Assembly: GCF_000271485.2 (NCBI RefSeq)
Contig: NZ_AKVN02000001.1
Span: 1,678,001 to 1,742,000 of the forward strand
Origin: Pelosinus fermentans DSM 17108
Lineage (GTDB): Bacteria > Bacillota > Negativicutes > DSM-13327
Length of the DNA stretch: 64,000 bases
Reading direction: 5' to 3'
The position numbers and the translations under genes are program-made. This document shows positions 1 through 7,957 of this stretch, piece by piece. A model generated the notes under the pieces. That model made no database searches, was not told where the DNA came from, and worked only from the letters and a program-made list of their open reading frames with translations. The first letter of the stretch is position 1; each line of letters starts with the position of its first letter.

Positions 1-1
1 T

Positions 2-724
2 TTAAGTAAGCATATGGCGAAGGAAGGATATGAGGTAGCTGTTGCAGACTTGATATATGAAAATGCACAAAAGGTTTCAGATGATATCAATGCTAGCGGT
101 GGTAAAGCAATTGCAGTAGGGGTGAATGCTTGTAGTGAAGATGAAGTAAAAGCAATGGTACAAAAGGTTGTAAAGGAATTAGGAAGAGTGGACTTATTAA
201 TATACAATGCAGGAATAGCCAAAAGCTGCAAGATTACTGAATTCGAATTACGAGAATTTAATCGAATTGTAGATGTTAATTTAAATGGATATTTTCTTTG
301 TGCTAGAGAAGTAGCGAAAGTAATGATAGATAGAAATATTAAAGGAGCTATTATTGAAATAAATTCTAAATCGGGTAAAACGGGAAGTAAATTTAACAGT
401 GGCTACTCAGCGGCAAAGTTTGCAGCTGTTGGTTTAACGCAAAGTTTAGCTTTAGATCTAGCGGATGATAATATAAGAGTCAATGCAATGATGCTTGGCA
501 ATCTTCTGGATTCAGATTTATTTGAAAGCTTGCTGCCCCAATATGCAGTTAAATTAGGAATACCAGAATCACGAGTAAAGCAAACATATATAGATAAGGT
601 GCCATTAAAGAGAGGATGCACTTTTGAAGATGTTGCAAATGTAGTTGCTTTTTATGCGTCAGAAAAAGCAAATTATTTAACAGGGCAATCTGTAAATATA
701 ACTGGTGGACAAGTAATGCACTGA
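2..724 (+). CDS. srlD: Sorbitol-6-phosphate 2-dehydrogenase, 5' end cut by window
   Basis: Short-chain dehydrogenase that oxidises sorbitol-6-phosphate to fructose-6-phosphate with NAD. The frame is open to the left window edge, and the first in-frame ATG (14) lies inside the protein: about 20-25 residues with the glycine-rich NAD loop are missing. Counting from that ATG, the catalytic Tyr131 and Lys135 (YSAAK) are present, with NAG at 65-67 and the C-terminal TGQSVNITGGQVMH stretch typical of SrlD/GutD. Long runs such as the NSKSGK-GSK-NSGYSAAKF block match E. coli SrlD as I remember it. It is followed by gutM and the sorbitol PTS genes, which supports substrate assignment. Very sure of family, sure of function. 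Confidence 0.93.
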   Translation, partial: LSKHMAKEGYEVAVADLIYENAQKVSDDINASGGKAIAVGVNACSEDEVKAMVQKVVKELGRVDLLIYNAGIAKSCKITEFELREFNRIVDVNLNGYFLCAREVAKVMIDRNIKGAIIEINSKSGKTGSKFNSGYSAAKFAAVGLTQSLALDLADDNIRVNAMMLGNLLDSDLFESLLPQYAVKLGIPESRVKQTYIDKVPLKRGCTFEDVANVVAFYASEKANYLTGQSVNITGGQVMH

Positions 725-824
725 GAGGATGTGTCAAAAAAACAAGTTAATTAGTAGTTAAAATAGCTGAACAGTAAGATAATAGTTAATGAAAGTAGGA
801 CTTGAGATTAAAGGGGGAAACTAT

Positions 825-1244
825 ATGCTGTGGTTTGTTCTTCTTGCTGCAGGGATGTGGATACTTCAAGGAGTACTTGGTTTTTGGCAATTGAGACATT
901 TTAATCAGCGATTTAAATTATTGAGAAAAGAAGGCAGAGTCGTTATTGGCAAGTCTAAAGGCCGTGTTACCGCTGGGGTTGTGCTGATGTTTTGTCTTGA
1001 TCAAGATTGCAATATTATCAGGGGCGAAAAAATGGAAGGGTTTTCAATTTTTGCTAGATTGAAGCCTTTTAATTGCTTCAATCATTTAAATTTATTAGCC
1101 CTTGAAGAAGGTAAATGTTACGGATTAGATAAATCAGCGAGCAAGGCAGTAATGAACGCTATTGAAAATTATAAGGCGTTTATTAATATAGCGAAATCTG
1201 GTATGGAGGTGGCTGGAACAGAAAATACAAGAATCACTGTGTAA
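825..1244 (+). CDS. gutM: Glucitol operon activator GutM
   Basis: Small GutM-family protein of 139 residues, which in enterobacteria activates the glucitol operon. It begins with one hydrophobic segment ([20 protein letters not shown]), so it is probably membrane-anchored, followed by the family pattern [22 protein letters not shown]. An upstream in-frame ATG at 789 exists but has no ribosome site; AAAGGGGG just before 825 decides the start. It lies between srlD and the PTS subunits in one direction. The molecular mechanism of GutM is poorly known; here it may act as an accessory factor for the PTS-dependent regulator rather than as a DNA binder (inference). Confidence 0.85.
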   Translation: MLWFVLLAAGMWILQGVLGFWQLRHFNQRFKLLRKEGRVVIGKSKGRVTAGVVLMFCLDQDCNIIRGEKMEGFSIFARLKPFNCFNHLNLLALEEGKCYGLDKSASKAVMNAIENYKAFINIAKSGMEVAGTENTRITV

Positions 1245-1278
1245 TGGCATTAAAAAAAATATTGAGAGAAGGTATCGT

Positions 1279-1848
1279 ATGGACATTTTCATTGTGTTGG
1301 CCAAAGGGTTTATCGGCATGTTTAATGAAGGTGGCAAGGTTTTTGTAAGTATGATAACTGGAATAATACCTACGTTAGTTATGTTGCTTGTAGCCATGAA
1401 TGCTCTAATTCGATTTGTCGGGCAAGAGAAAGTTGAAAAGCTCGCTCATTTGTGTGGTGGCAATCCTATATCTAGATATCTTATTTTACCAGTAATAGGA
1501 ACTTTTTTCTTTTGTAATCCAATGACTTTATCGTTAGGAAAGTTCTTGCCTGAAAAATATAAGCCCAGTTATTATGCTGCATCTTCTTTTTCTTGTCATA
1601 GTATGAATGGTTTATTTCCACATATAAATCCTGGAGAATTATTTGTTTTTCTTGGAATTGCGGCTGGGATAACTCAATTGGGTTTATCAACGGTTGATTT
1701 AGCAGTAAGATACTTTCTTGTTGGAGTTGTGACCAATTTCTTTAGAGGATGGATTACTGATTTTATTACCGCATATGTTGAAAAACAACAAGGCGTCAAG
1801 TTAAAAGCTGAAGTGAGTACTGTACAGTCGACTGGCTTCACGATTTAG
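1279..1848 (+). CDS. srlA: Sorbitol PTS permease IIC2 subunit
   Basis: EII-Gut type membrane subunit (189 residues) of the sorbitol phosphotransferase system, which moves sorbitol in and phosphorylates it. It shows several hydrophobic helices, with [20 protein letters not shown] near residues 25-45 and others at about 65-80, 110-130 and 140-160. The signature region [29 protein letters not shown] and the [20 protein letters not shown] block are highly typical of SrlA. The length matches the family. It starts 34 bases after gutM and is followed 16 bases later by srlE, so the genes are surely co-transcribed. Confidence 0.95.
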   Translation: MDIFIVLAKGFIGMFNEGGKVFVSMITGIIPTLVMLLVAMNALIRFVGQEKVEKLAHLCGGNPISRYLILPVIGTFFFCNPMTLSLGKFLPEKYKPSYYAASSFSCHSMNGLFPHINPGELFVFLGIAAGITQLGLSTVDLAVRYFLVGVVTNFFRGWITDFITAYVEKQQGVKLKAEVSTVQSTGFTI

Positions 1849-1864
1849 GAAGGGGGGATTGGAA

Positions 1865-2854
1865 ATGGCGAATTATAAATCAGTTATTATAACGGCAGGA
1901 CGAGGCGGCTTTGGTGGACCATTAGTGATTCAGCCTAATGATACCAAGAATAAGATTGTCAATATTACCGGTGGTGTCATTTCATCTGTTGCAGAAAAGA
2001 TAGCTGAAATGACAGGCTGCGCAGTGGTAGATGGATTTAAAATGAAAGTGCCTGATCCTGAAATTGCTTGTGTAGTCATCGATTGTGGAGGAACTTTACG
2101 ATGTGGAATATATCCTCAAAAAAGGATTCCAACAATTAACTTGATGCCGTCTGGCCCCAGTGGACCTTTGGCAGAACATATTACGGCAGATATTTATGTA
2201 TCTGATGTCAAAGAAGTAAATATAAATTTTAGCGATGGAACTATCCAGAATGCGATTTCTGAAGATAGTAGTGCTAAAAAGTCTAAGTATGATACCCAGA
2301 AGAAAATCAGCGAACAGACTACTGCTGGTGTTATGGCCAAAGTCGGAAAGGCTATGGGTGGTATAACTGCTACATTTTATCAAGCCGGCCGGGATGCTAT
2401 CAATACTGTCTTAAAAACTATATTGCCTTTTATGGCGTTTGTATGCATGTTAATTGGTGTTGTACTAAGTACGGGCATTGGTGATACTTTTGCTAAAGTA
2501 CTAATACCGTTAGCTGGAACCATCCAAGGGTTGGTTTTGCTGTCTGCAATATGTTCTTTTCCTTTCTTATCTCCATTTCTAGGGCCGGGTGCTGTAATTG
2601 CTCAAGTAATTGGGGTGCTGATTGGCGTTGAGATCGGTAAAGGCACGATTCCACCTCAATTGGCGCTGCCGGCGCTTTTTGCAATCAATTCCCAGGCCGC
2701 TTGCGATTTTATTCCAGTCGGTTTAGGATTGGCTGAAGCGGAAGCCGAAACAGTAGAAGTAGGTGTACCTTCTGTATTGTATTCGCGCTTTATTACTGGA
2801 CCTACGACAGTATTGGTTGCCTGGGCTGCTAGCTTTGGTCTCTACGCAAAATAA
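1865..2854 (+). CDS. srlE: Sorbitol PTS IIBC subunit
   Basis: IIB-IIC1 subunit of the sorbitol PTS (329 residues). The N-terminal IIB domain carries the phosphorylated cysteine in [14 protein letters not shown] (Cys74), and the C-terminal half is a membrane domain with the family block [17 protein letters not shown] and the [19 protein letters not shown] motif, very close to E. coli SrlE. An ORF can be read from a TTG at 1859, but the ATG at 1865 stands 7 bases after a GGGGGG ribosome site and is chosen. It receives phosphate from SrlB (IIA) encoded next. A hairpin with a T-run follows directly, before srlB. Confidence 0.95.
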   Translation: MANYKSVIITAGRGGFGGPLVIQPNDTKNKIVNITGGVISSVAEKIAEMTGCAVVDGFKMKVPDPEIACVVIDCGGTLRCGIYPQKRIPTINLMPSGPSGPLAEHITADIYVSDVKEVNINFSDGTIQNAISEDSSAKKSKYDTQKKISEQTTAGVMAKVGKAMGGITATFYQAGRDAINTVLKTILPFMAFVCMLIGVVLSTGIGDTFAKVLIPLAGTIQGLVLLSAICSFPFLSPFLGPGAVIAQVIGVLIGVEIGKGTIPPQLALPALFAINSQAACDFIPVGLGLAEAEAETVEVGVPSVLYSRFITGPTTVLVAWAASFGLYAK

Positions 2855-2863
2855 AAAGTGAAG

Positions 2864-2898
2864 AAGCAATGGATGGATATAATTCCATTGCTTTTTTT
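2864..2898 (+). terminator. Hairpin terminator between srlE and srlB
   Basis: Ten-base arms AAGCAATGGA (2864-2873) and TCCATTGCTT (2884-2893) with a ten-base loop, followed by a run of seven T. It has the form of an intrinsic terminator but sits inside the operon, so it may act as a partial terminator that lowers srlB expression relative to srlE, or protect the 3' end of the upstream message. Confidence 0.75.
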
Positions 2899-2930
2899 AA
2901 TATTTAGGCGCTATTATGGAGGTGTAGTCT

Positions 2931-3293
2931 ATGAGAATTATATATAATACTATGGTTACTACTATTGGCGAACTTGTATCAGCATTTTACAAGGAGAAAC
3001 TGATCATTATTTTCAAAGATAATGCTCCGGAGGAATTGGCTGATTATTGCGTATTACATGCTGGCAATATGCTTTCGGATTGCGTTAAACAGGGCGATGT
3101 TTTAGTCATAGCTGGTCAAGAATATAGAATTGTATATGTAGGCGATGAAGTGCAAACCAACCTGCAAAATTTAGGGCATATAACCTTACGGTTTGATGGT
3201 ACTACGGAAGGACTAGGCGGAAGTGTATATCTTGAGGACAAGGCACTGCCTGTCATAAAAATTGGCGATACTATTTCTATATACAGAAAATAG
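2931..3293 (+). CDS. srlB: Sorbitol PTS IIA subunit
   Basis: Soluble IIA component of the sorbitol PTS (120 residues), which takes phosphate from HPr and passes it to the cysteine of SrlE. His43 in the DYCVLHAGNM segment is at the position of the phosphorylated histidine of E. coli SrlB, and the NLGHITLRFDG stretch is typical of the family. A strong GGAGGTG ribosome site precedes the ATG at 2931. It is the last gene of the sorbitol operon; the following 100 bases are a spacer before the promoter of the T-box unit. Confidence 0.93.
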   Translation: MRIIYNTMVTTIGELVSAFYKEKLIIIFKDNAPEELADYCVLHAGNMLSDCVKQGDVLVIAGQEYRIVYVGDEVQTNLQNLGHITLRFDGTTEGLGGSVYLEDKALPVIKIGDTISIYRK

Positions 3294-3394
3294 ACAGTTG
3301 GTATGCAATTAACATTTCATGGAATACAAAGGTATTTACTAGAAGAACAAGAAAAGTATAAGATTACGAAATTAACATAAATAATAAAAATATA

Positions 3395-3424
3395 TTGACA
3401 TTAGTAAAGGTAAAATGATAGAAT
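3395..3424 (+). promoter_or_regulatory. Sigma-A promoter of the T-box unit
   Basis: Perfect -35 box TTGACA (3395-3400), 18-base spacer, and -10 box TAGAAT (3419-3424). Transcription would start near 3431, just upstream of the T-box Stem I. Confidence 0.75.
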
Positions 3425-3437
3425 TCATTCCAAAGCA

Positions 3438-3690
3438 TAATGAAGAATAGTAATGACGGAATAAGTAAACCACTTGCAAATTTTCAGAGAGTCGGCATAC
3501 GGTGGAAGTCGACAATGAGCGGTGGAAGAAGATCCCTCCGGAACTGTGTTTCTGAACGTTAGTAAGAAATACCGGGTTAGCCACGTTATTTGGCTTAGGT
3601 TTGATAGAACTGAAGAGGCATTGTTGTGCAATAAAGGTGGTAACGCGGGTAATAACTCGTCCTTGGATATATTCAAGGGCGAGTTTTTTT
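3438..3690 (+). ncRNA. T-box riboswitch leader
   Basis: tRNA-sensing leader. Visible parts in order: Stem I with an AGTA S-turn (near 3463), AGAGAG and GGTGGAAG elements; a Stem III region with GTTAGTAAG, ACCGG and CGTTA; the T-box sequence AAAGGTGGTAACGCGGG (3633-3649), whose TGGT can pair with the ACCA end of an uncharged tRNA; and a terminator with arms AACTCGTCCTTG (3654-3665) and CAAGGGCGAGTT (3674-3685) and a T-run. The T-box can pair with the terminator 5' arm to form the antiterminator. I could not fix the specifier codon: the 3' side of the specifier loop (around 3525-3536) offers ATC (Ile), which suits a threonine dehydratase, but AAG also fits by position. Confidence 0.92.
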
Positions 3691-3717
3691 ATATTCAAAA
3701 TCATTTGGAGGTAACTT

Positions 3718-4962
3718 ATGTTGAAGCAAAATAATAGCATTTTTCATGTAGCTAATTCTCGTGTATCGATTGAAGATATTTATGCTGCAGAAAAAAAATT
3801 ACAAGGTATAATCAAAAAAACAGAGCTCATTGAAAGCCCAGTGTTTAGTAATGAGTGTGGAAATCTGGTATTCATTAAACCAGAGAACCTACAAGTTACA
3901 GGTGCATTCAAAATCCGCGGAGCCTTTAATAAGTTGAGTAAGTTAAGTGATGAGGAAAAAAGCAGGGGAGTCATCGCTTCCTCAGCGGGAAATCATGCCC
4001 AGGGGATTGGCTATGCAGCTCAATTACTAGGTATTAAGGCTACTGTTGTGATGCCTGCAACCACGCCCATTATTAAAGTGGAAGCTACAAGAAATTATGG
4101 AGCAAATGTTGTATTATACGGCGATAGTTATGATGAAGCTTATAAAAAAGCCAGAGAACTGGAGACCGAACATAACTATGTTTTCGTGCATCCCTTTGAT
4201 GATTTGGATGTAATTCTTGGTCAAGGTACAGTAGCTTTGGAAATTTTGAATCAATTAGAAGATGTTGACGAGATTTTAGTTCCTATAGGCGGAGGCGGTT
4301 TAGCAAGTGGCATTGCATTTGCGGCGAAAATGCTAAAGCCAAGTATCAGAATTATCGGAGTTGAGCCAGAAGGTGCATGCTGCATGAAAAAGTCTTTGGC
4401 TGAGAATCAAGTAATAGAGCTGGAGAGAGTGGATACCATAGCAGACGGTGCTGCTGTAAAAAGGGCAGGTACATTAACTTTCGAATTTATCAGAGAGTTT
4501 GTTGACGAAGTCATTGCTGTTTCTGATTTTGACATTGCAGAAGCAATACTGCTTTTAATCGAAAAGCATAAGCTGATTACGGAAGGAGCAGGGGCGCTGT
4601 CCTTGGCTGGTTTAAAGAAATTGTCTTCCAAGAATAAAAAAATCGTTTGTTTAGTCAGTGGCGGTAATATTGATATTTTAACGATTTCGGCTATCATTAA
4701 TAAGGCCTTAGTATTTAGAGGAAGGCTATTTTGTTTTACCATCAATTTACCCGACAAACCAGGAGAATTATTACATGTGGCAAAAATTATCTCTGAATTA
4801 AATGCAAACGTAATAAAACTGGATCATAATCAATCCAAAGTGATGGACAGCTTTAAGCAGGTTCAGCTGGAAGTTACTGTAGAGACAAATGGACATAGTC
4901 ATGTAGAGGAAATTGAAGCTGCTTTTCAGCGAAATAGCATTGAGATTCAAAAGATTTACTAA
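3718..4962 (+). CDS. ilvA: Threonine dehydratase with ACT domain
   Basis: PLP enzyme of 414 residues that deaminates threonine (and usually serine) to 2-oxobutyrate. The PLP lysine is Lys65 in TGAFKIRGA, the substrate motif SSAGNHAQG follows near residue 88, and the phosphate-binding loop GGGGLASG near 190. Residues about 335-414 form a C-terminal ACT domain (LPDKPGELLHVAKIISEL). The short form with a single ACT domain resembles the catabolic TdcB-like clostridial enzymes as much as biosynthetic IlvA, so the symbol is provisional. A GGAGG ribosome site precedes the ATG. T-box control argues for a link to an amino-acid level, most likely isoleucine or threonine. Confidence 0.88.
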   Translation: MLKQNNSIFHVANSRVSIEDIYAAEKKLQGIIKKTELIESPVFSNECGNLVFIKPENLQVTGAFKIRGAFNKLSKLSDEEKSRGVIASSAGNHAQGIGYAAQLLGIKATVVMPATTPIIKVEATRNYGANVVLYGDSYDEAYKKARELETEHNYVFVHPFDDLDVILGQGTVALEILNQLEDVDEILVPIGGGGLASGIAFAAKMLKPSIRIIGVEPEGACCMKKSLAENQVIELERVDTIADGAAVKRAGTLTFEFIREFVDEVIAVSDFDIAEAILLLIEKHKLITEGAGALSLAGLKKLSSKNKKIVCLVSGGNIDILTISAIINKALVFRGRLFCFTINLPDKPGELLHVAKIISELNANVIKLDHNQSKVMDSFKQVQLEVTVETNGHSHVEEIEAAFQRNSIEIQKIY

Positions 4963-5010
4963 TAGATTGCAATCTTTGACTGCAGTGAGAATATACAATG
5001 AGGTGAATGT

Positions 5011-5655
5011 ATGACTGTGAAAAAGTTATTTTGGAAAGATCCTTACTTAAAACAATGTACTGCAACGATAATGACTGTCGATGGTAATCGTATTACTCTT
5101 GACCAGACAATCGTGTTTGCTTTTTCTGGCGGCCAGGCATCGGATTCGGGGACCATTCATGGTTATGCTGTGTTAACAGCCCAAAAAGTTGCAAAAGAAA
5201 TTATTTATGAGATTGATGTATCCCATGATTTGCAAGTGGGACAGCAAGTGAATGTGGTTATTGACTGGGATAAACGTTATAGAATCATGAAACTTCATTT
5301 TGCCGCAGAAATTGTACTGGAGCTGATGGTTCAAAATTTTAATAATCCTAAAAAAATCGGCGCCAATATAATGGAAGAAAAAGCAAGAGTGGATTTTGAG
5401 TGGTGTGGAAATATTTCAGAGGTCTTGCCCTTATTGCAAAAGAAGATGGAGGAAATTATTAATTCCAATTCTCCCATTTTAAGTTGTTTTAGTGATGAAG
5501 AGCGGGAAATCAGATATTGGGAAATCAAAGGTTTTGGCAAAGTTCCTTGTGGCGGAACTCATATAAAAAATACTGGTGAAATAGGCGCTGTCTTGCTAAA
5601 AAGAGGAAAACGTCTTGGTGCTAATAAAGAAAGAATTGAGATCTATTTACGCTAA
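5011..5655 (+). CDS. AlaX-like tRNA editing domain protein
   Basis: Stand-alone relative of the alanyl-tRNA synthetase editing domain (214 residues), a family that removes wrong amino acids, usually serine, from tRNA-Ala. It has the FSGGQ version of the N-terminal GGGQ motif (residues 39-42) and the CGGTH zinc motif (Cys180, His184). The usual HxxxH is HFAAE here (His96, Glu100), so one zinc ligand is changed to Glu; this may mark a subfamily. It sits 48 bases after the threonine dehydratase in the same T-box unit. The substrate tRNA is unknown; a role connected with threonine or serine mischarging is an inference. Confidence 0.82.
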   Translation: MTVKKLFWKDPYLKQCTATIMTVDGNRITLDQTIVFAFSGGQASDSGTIHGYAVLTAQKVAKEIIYEIDVSHDLQVGQQVNVVIDWDKRYRIMKLHFAAEIVLELMVQNFNNPKKIGANIMEEKARVDFEWCGNISEVLPLLQKKMEEIINSNSPILSCFSDEEREIRYWEIKGFGKVPCGGTHIKNTGEIGAVLLKRGKRLGANKERIEIYLR

Positions 5656-5721
5656 ATTATGAAGAGTTAAAAATTAGGTATTGCCTATTATAATTCTTTA
5701 CCTTATAATGAAAGAAAAAAG

Positions 5722-5737
5722 TGTCAATTAACTGACA
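5722..5737 (+). promoter_or_regulatory. Palindrome, candidate binding site of the sigma-54 activator (copy 1)
   Basis: Inverted repeat TGTCA-ATTAAC-TGACA upstream of the activator gene. A near-identical copy (14 of 16 bases) overlaps the stop codon of the same activator at 7336, upstream of the sigma-54 promoter. Two copies flanking a sigma-54 activator suggest an enhancer-type upstream activating sequence. Confidence 0.55.
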
Positions 5738-5742
5738 CAAGC

Positions 5743-5793
5743 AAAGACGCTTGTACAGGGACTAATTTTAGTTCTGTATAGGGCGTCTTTTTT
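5743..5793 (+). terminator. Terminator after the T-box operon
   Basis: Outer arms AAAGACGC (5743-5750) and GCGTCTTT (5783-5790) with a nested TACAG/CTGTA pair inside, followed by a T-run to 5793. Confidence 0.75.
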
Positions 5794-5871
5794 GTTTAGC
5801 AAAGTTTATAGTAATCCTTCATAATGCAGAGAGTGAAAGTGTTTATTATATGATAAGGGAGGCGTGCTTTT

Positions 5872-7344
5872 ATGAATTCTCAGTATCCTTTGCCGATTGA
5901 GGAATTTCGCAGTTATCTTGAAGCAGACCAATCAGAAAAAGTAATAGAGAGTTTTCAGCAGCTTTTAACCTTATATGAATTGCAGCAGGCTAGGCTGGAA
6001 GCACTATTAGATACAGTTAATGAGGCGGTATGCATTATTGATGAATCAGATAAAGTAGTAGTGTGGAATCATCATGCTGAGCTTTTATATGGAATTGCCG
6101 CTGATGAAATTATTGGGCGTCCTATCGAAGGTTTCTTTTCCAATTTAATGCTAACTAAAGTGATGAAAGAACGCCGCACCGTGCATGAACAATACCACAC
6201 TCCTTGTCCTGATACTCATGTATTAATTAACGCAAGACCTGTGAAGTTATCTGGTCAGGTGATCGGCGGAGTTTGTGCGGAACGGGATATTACAGAAGTA
6301 GTGCAGCTAAATCAAAAACTATCCCAGACTCATCAGGAAGTACAAACCCTAAAACAAGAAATTGATAAAATTCATTCCCAGTCAGATTCCTTTTCGACGG
6401 TTTATGGTCATAGTGCCGCTATTCGCGAAGCGGTTAGTATTGCCAGGCGTGTTGCAGCAACGGCGGTTCCAGTATTACTGCGTGGAGAAAGCGGCACAGG
6501 AAAAGAATTATTTGCCCGTGCTATTCATGATGCCAGTCAATTTACGGGTCCCTTTATTGCTATAAACTGTGGAGCGATTTCTCCTAATCTATTTGAAAGT
6601 GAATTGTTTGGCTATCAGCCCGGTGCATTTACGGGAGCTGACCGCAAAGGAAAAGTGGGGTTATTAGAGCAAGCGAATGGAGGAACTCTCTTACTCGATG
6701 AGCTGGGAGATATGCCTAAAGACATGCAGGTAAAGCTACTAAGAGTTCTGCAGGATAAGAGTTTCTATCGTGTGGGCGGCAGCAAAGCGATTCATATTGA
6801 TGTTCGTATTATTGCTGCTACCCACCGCAATTTAGAAGAAATGATTAAGAACGGTGAATTTCGCGAGGATCTATATTATCGTTTGAATGTAGTGGCGGTA
6901 TCCCTGCCTTCATTGCGTGACAGGTTAGATGATATACCCGAATTAGTTCATAAGGGTGTTTTGCATTATGGCACAATTCATAATAAAAAAATCTCAAAAG
7001 TGAATCCTGCACTCATGGCATCTTTTATTCAATATCCATGGCCTGGAAATATTAGAGAGTTATTCAATGTATTAGAACGGCTGGTGATTTTAGCTGATAG
7101 TGACCAATTGGGGATCGATAACCTGCCAGCTACCTTCTGCCAATTGGATTTTCCTATGGAAAGTATAGATCCCTGTGCTATGGAAGGCAGTTTGTTGGAA
7201 AAAACGATAAGCCTAGAAAAAGAAGTGATTGCTAAAGTTTTGGCAGAATTCCATTTTAATAAAGCAGCTGCAGCAAAAAAACTCGGTATCCCTCGCAGCA
7301 CCTTATATTACAAAATGCAGAAGCTGGGACTAGAATGTCAATAA
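5872..7344 (+). CDS. PAS-containing sigma-54-dependent activator
   Basis: Enhancer-binding activator of 490 residues. Order: N-terminal region, PAS domain (about 42-145), coiled coil (145-170), AAA+ sigma-54 interaction domain (about 175-400), Fis-type helix-turn-helix (about 450-487). Walker A GESGTGKE (205-212), the sigma-54 contact loop GAFTGA (251-256) and Walker [12 protein letters not shown] (270-280) are intact. It resembles RocR-type regulators of amino-acid catabolism. A GGGAGG ribosome site precedes the ATG. It is flanked by two copies of a TGTCA palindrome and stands directly upstream of an operon with a textbook sigma-54 promoter, which it probably controls; the PAS domain may sense the substrate. 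Confidence 0.93.
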   Translation: MNSQYPLPIEEFRSYLEADQSEKVIESFQQLLTLYELQQARLEALLDTVNEAVCIIDESDKVVVWNHHAELLYGIAADEIIGRPIEGFFSNLMLTKVMKERRTVHEQYHTPCPDTHVLINARPVKLSGQVIGGVCAERDITEVVQLNQKLSQTHQEVQTLKQEIDKIHSQSDSFSTVYGHSAAIREAVSIARRVAATAVPVLLRGESGTGKELFARAIHDASQFTGPFIAINCGAISPNLFESELFGYQPGAFTGADRKGKVGLLEQANGGTLLLDELGDMPKDMQVKLLRVLQDKSFYRVGGSKAIHIDVRIIAATHRNLEEMIKNGEFREDLYYRLNVVAVSLPSLRDRLDDIPELVHKGVLHYGTIHNKKISKVNPALMASFIQYPWPGNIRELFNVLERLVILADSDQLGIDNLPATFCQLDFPMESIDPCAMEGSLLEKTISLEKEVIAKVLAEFHFNKAAAAKKLGIPRSTLYYKMQKLGLECQ

Positions 7345-7351
7345 ACTGACG
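7336..7351 (+). promoter_or_regulatory. Candidate activator binding site (copy 2)
   Basis: TGTCA-ATAAAC-TGACG overlaps the stop codon of the activator and lies about 270 bases upstream of the -24/-12 promoter, a usual enhancer distance. It matches the copy at 5722 in 14 of 16 bases with the same spacing. Confidence 0.55.
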
Positions 7352-7414
7352 CTATCGTCGAATGGTAGATGAAAAATGTTGTTATAAAAGGTCATTATTA
7401 AAAATAGATACAGA

Positions 7415-7451
7415 AAAAAGTGCCGAAAAGAATATGATCGGCACTTTTTTC
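7415..7451 (+). terminator. Terminator of the activator gene
   Basis: Arms AAAAAGTGCCGA (7415-7426) and TCGGCACTTTTT (7438-7449) with an 11-base loop and a T-run. Confidence 0.85.
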
Positions 7452-7476
7452 TATACTAATAGGCTAGAATGATTGA

Positions 7477-7541
7477 CACAGAGAACACAGAAGGAGATTT
7501 TTAACCCTTATCTATGTTTTCTCTGTGTTCTCTGCGCCTCT
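7477..7541. repeat. Intergenic inverted-repeat element of CACAGAGAACACAG type
   Basis: Arms CAGAGAACACAGA (7479-7491) and TCTGTGTTCTCTG (7522-7534), followed by CGCCTCTGCGGTTC. I recognise wording of this kind (CTCTGTGTTCTCTG-C-CCTCTG-GGTTC) as a dispersed repeat found between genes in many bacteria; that memory is not verified here. It occurs once in this window, between the activator terminator and the sigma-54 promoter. Confidence 0.5.
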
Positions 7542-7607
7542 GCGGTTCGAAGCTGTAGTAGTGTTTTCTCTGTTTTCACTAAATTTATAATATAAAAAAT
7601 ATATAGT

Positions 7608-7622
7608 TGGCACGGTTATTGC
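7608..7622 (+). promoter_or_regulatory. Sigma-54 (-24/-12) promoter
   Basis: TGGCAC (7608-7613), five-base spacer, TTGC (7619-7622): a full match to the sigma-54 consensus, with the invariant GG and GC ten bases apart. It lies 30 bases before the first gene of the dehydrogenase operon. Confidence 0.9.
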
Positions 7623-7651
7623 ATTAGGAATAGGGCAGGAGGTGTTTAACT

Positions 7652-7957
7652 ATGAGAATTGTCAACCATCCAATACTGACATTTCCAAAACAAGATATGG
7701 TGACCTTCACATTGAATGGTCAAACGATAGAGGGAATAGCGGGAGAGCCAATTGCTGCTGCACTACATGCGGCTGATGTAAAGGTATTGCGTCATAGTCA
7801 TGGACGTCACCGTCCTCGTGGTCTTTTTTGTGCCATTGGCAACTGTTCATCTTGTTTGATGACAGTAGATAAAATTCCGAATGTACGGGTTTGTATTGAG
7901 CCCCTTCGCGCTGGTATGGTAGTAGAGACCCAAGAAGGGAAGGGGAAGATCGTATGA
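7652..7957 (+). CDS. Small [2Fe-2S] subunit of FAD-dependent amino-acid dehydrogenase
   Basis: Ferredoxin-like protein of 101 residues of the HcnA/SoxA-N-terminal type. Cys60, Cys65, Cys68 (CAIGNCSSC) and Cys81 can bind one [2Fe-2S] cluster. It probably passes electrons between the flavin subunits encoded downstream. The start codon follows a GGAGGTG ribosome site, and the stop overlaps the start of the next gene by four bases, showing tight translational coupling. In related systems (hydrogen cyanide synthase, octopine oxidase, D-hydroxyproline and archaeal proline dehydrogenases) such a subunit accompanies two FAD proteins. Confidence 0.86.
   Translation: MRIVNHPILTFPKQDMVTFTLNGQTIEGIAGEPIAAALHAADVKVLRHSHGRHRPRGLFCAIGNCSSCLMTVDKIPNVRVCIEPLRAGMVVETQEGKGKIV

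Noticed and set aside
403-737. Reverse-strand open frames over srlD
   Set aside because: Shadows of a clearly coding + strand gene; no ribosome site or family likeness.
3372-3740. Open frames of 60-120 codons in the T-box region
   Set aside because: The region is explained by a T-box leader; translations show no known domain and arise from RNA-structured sequence.
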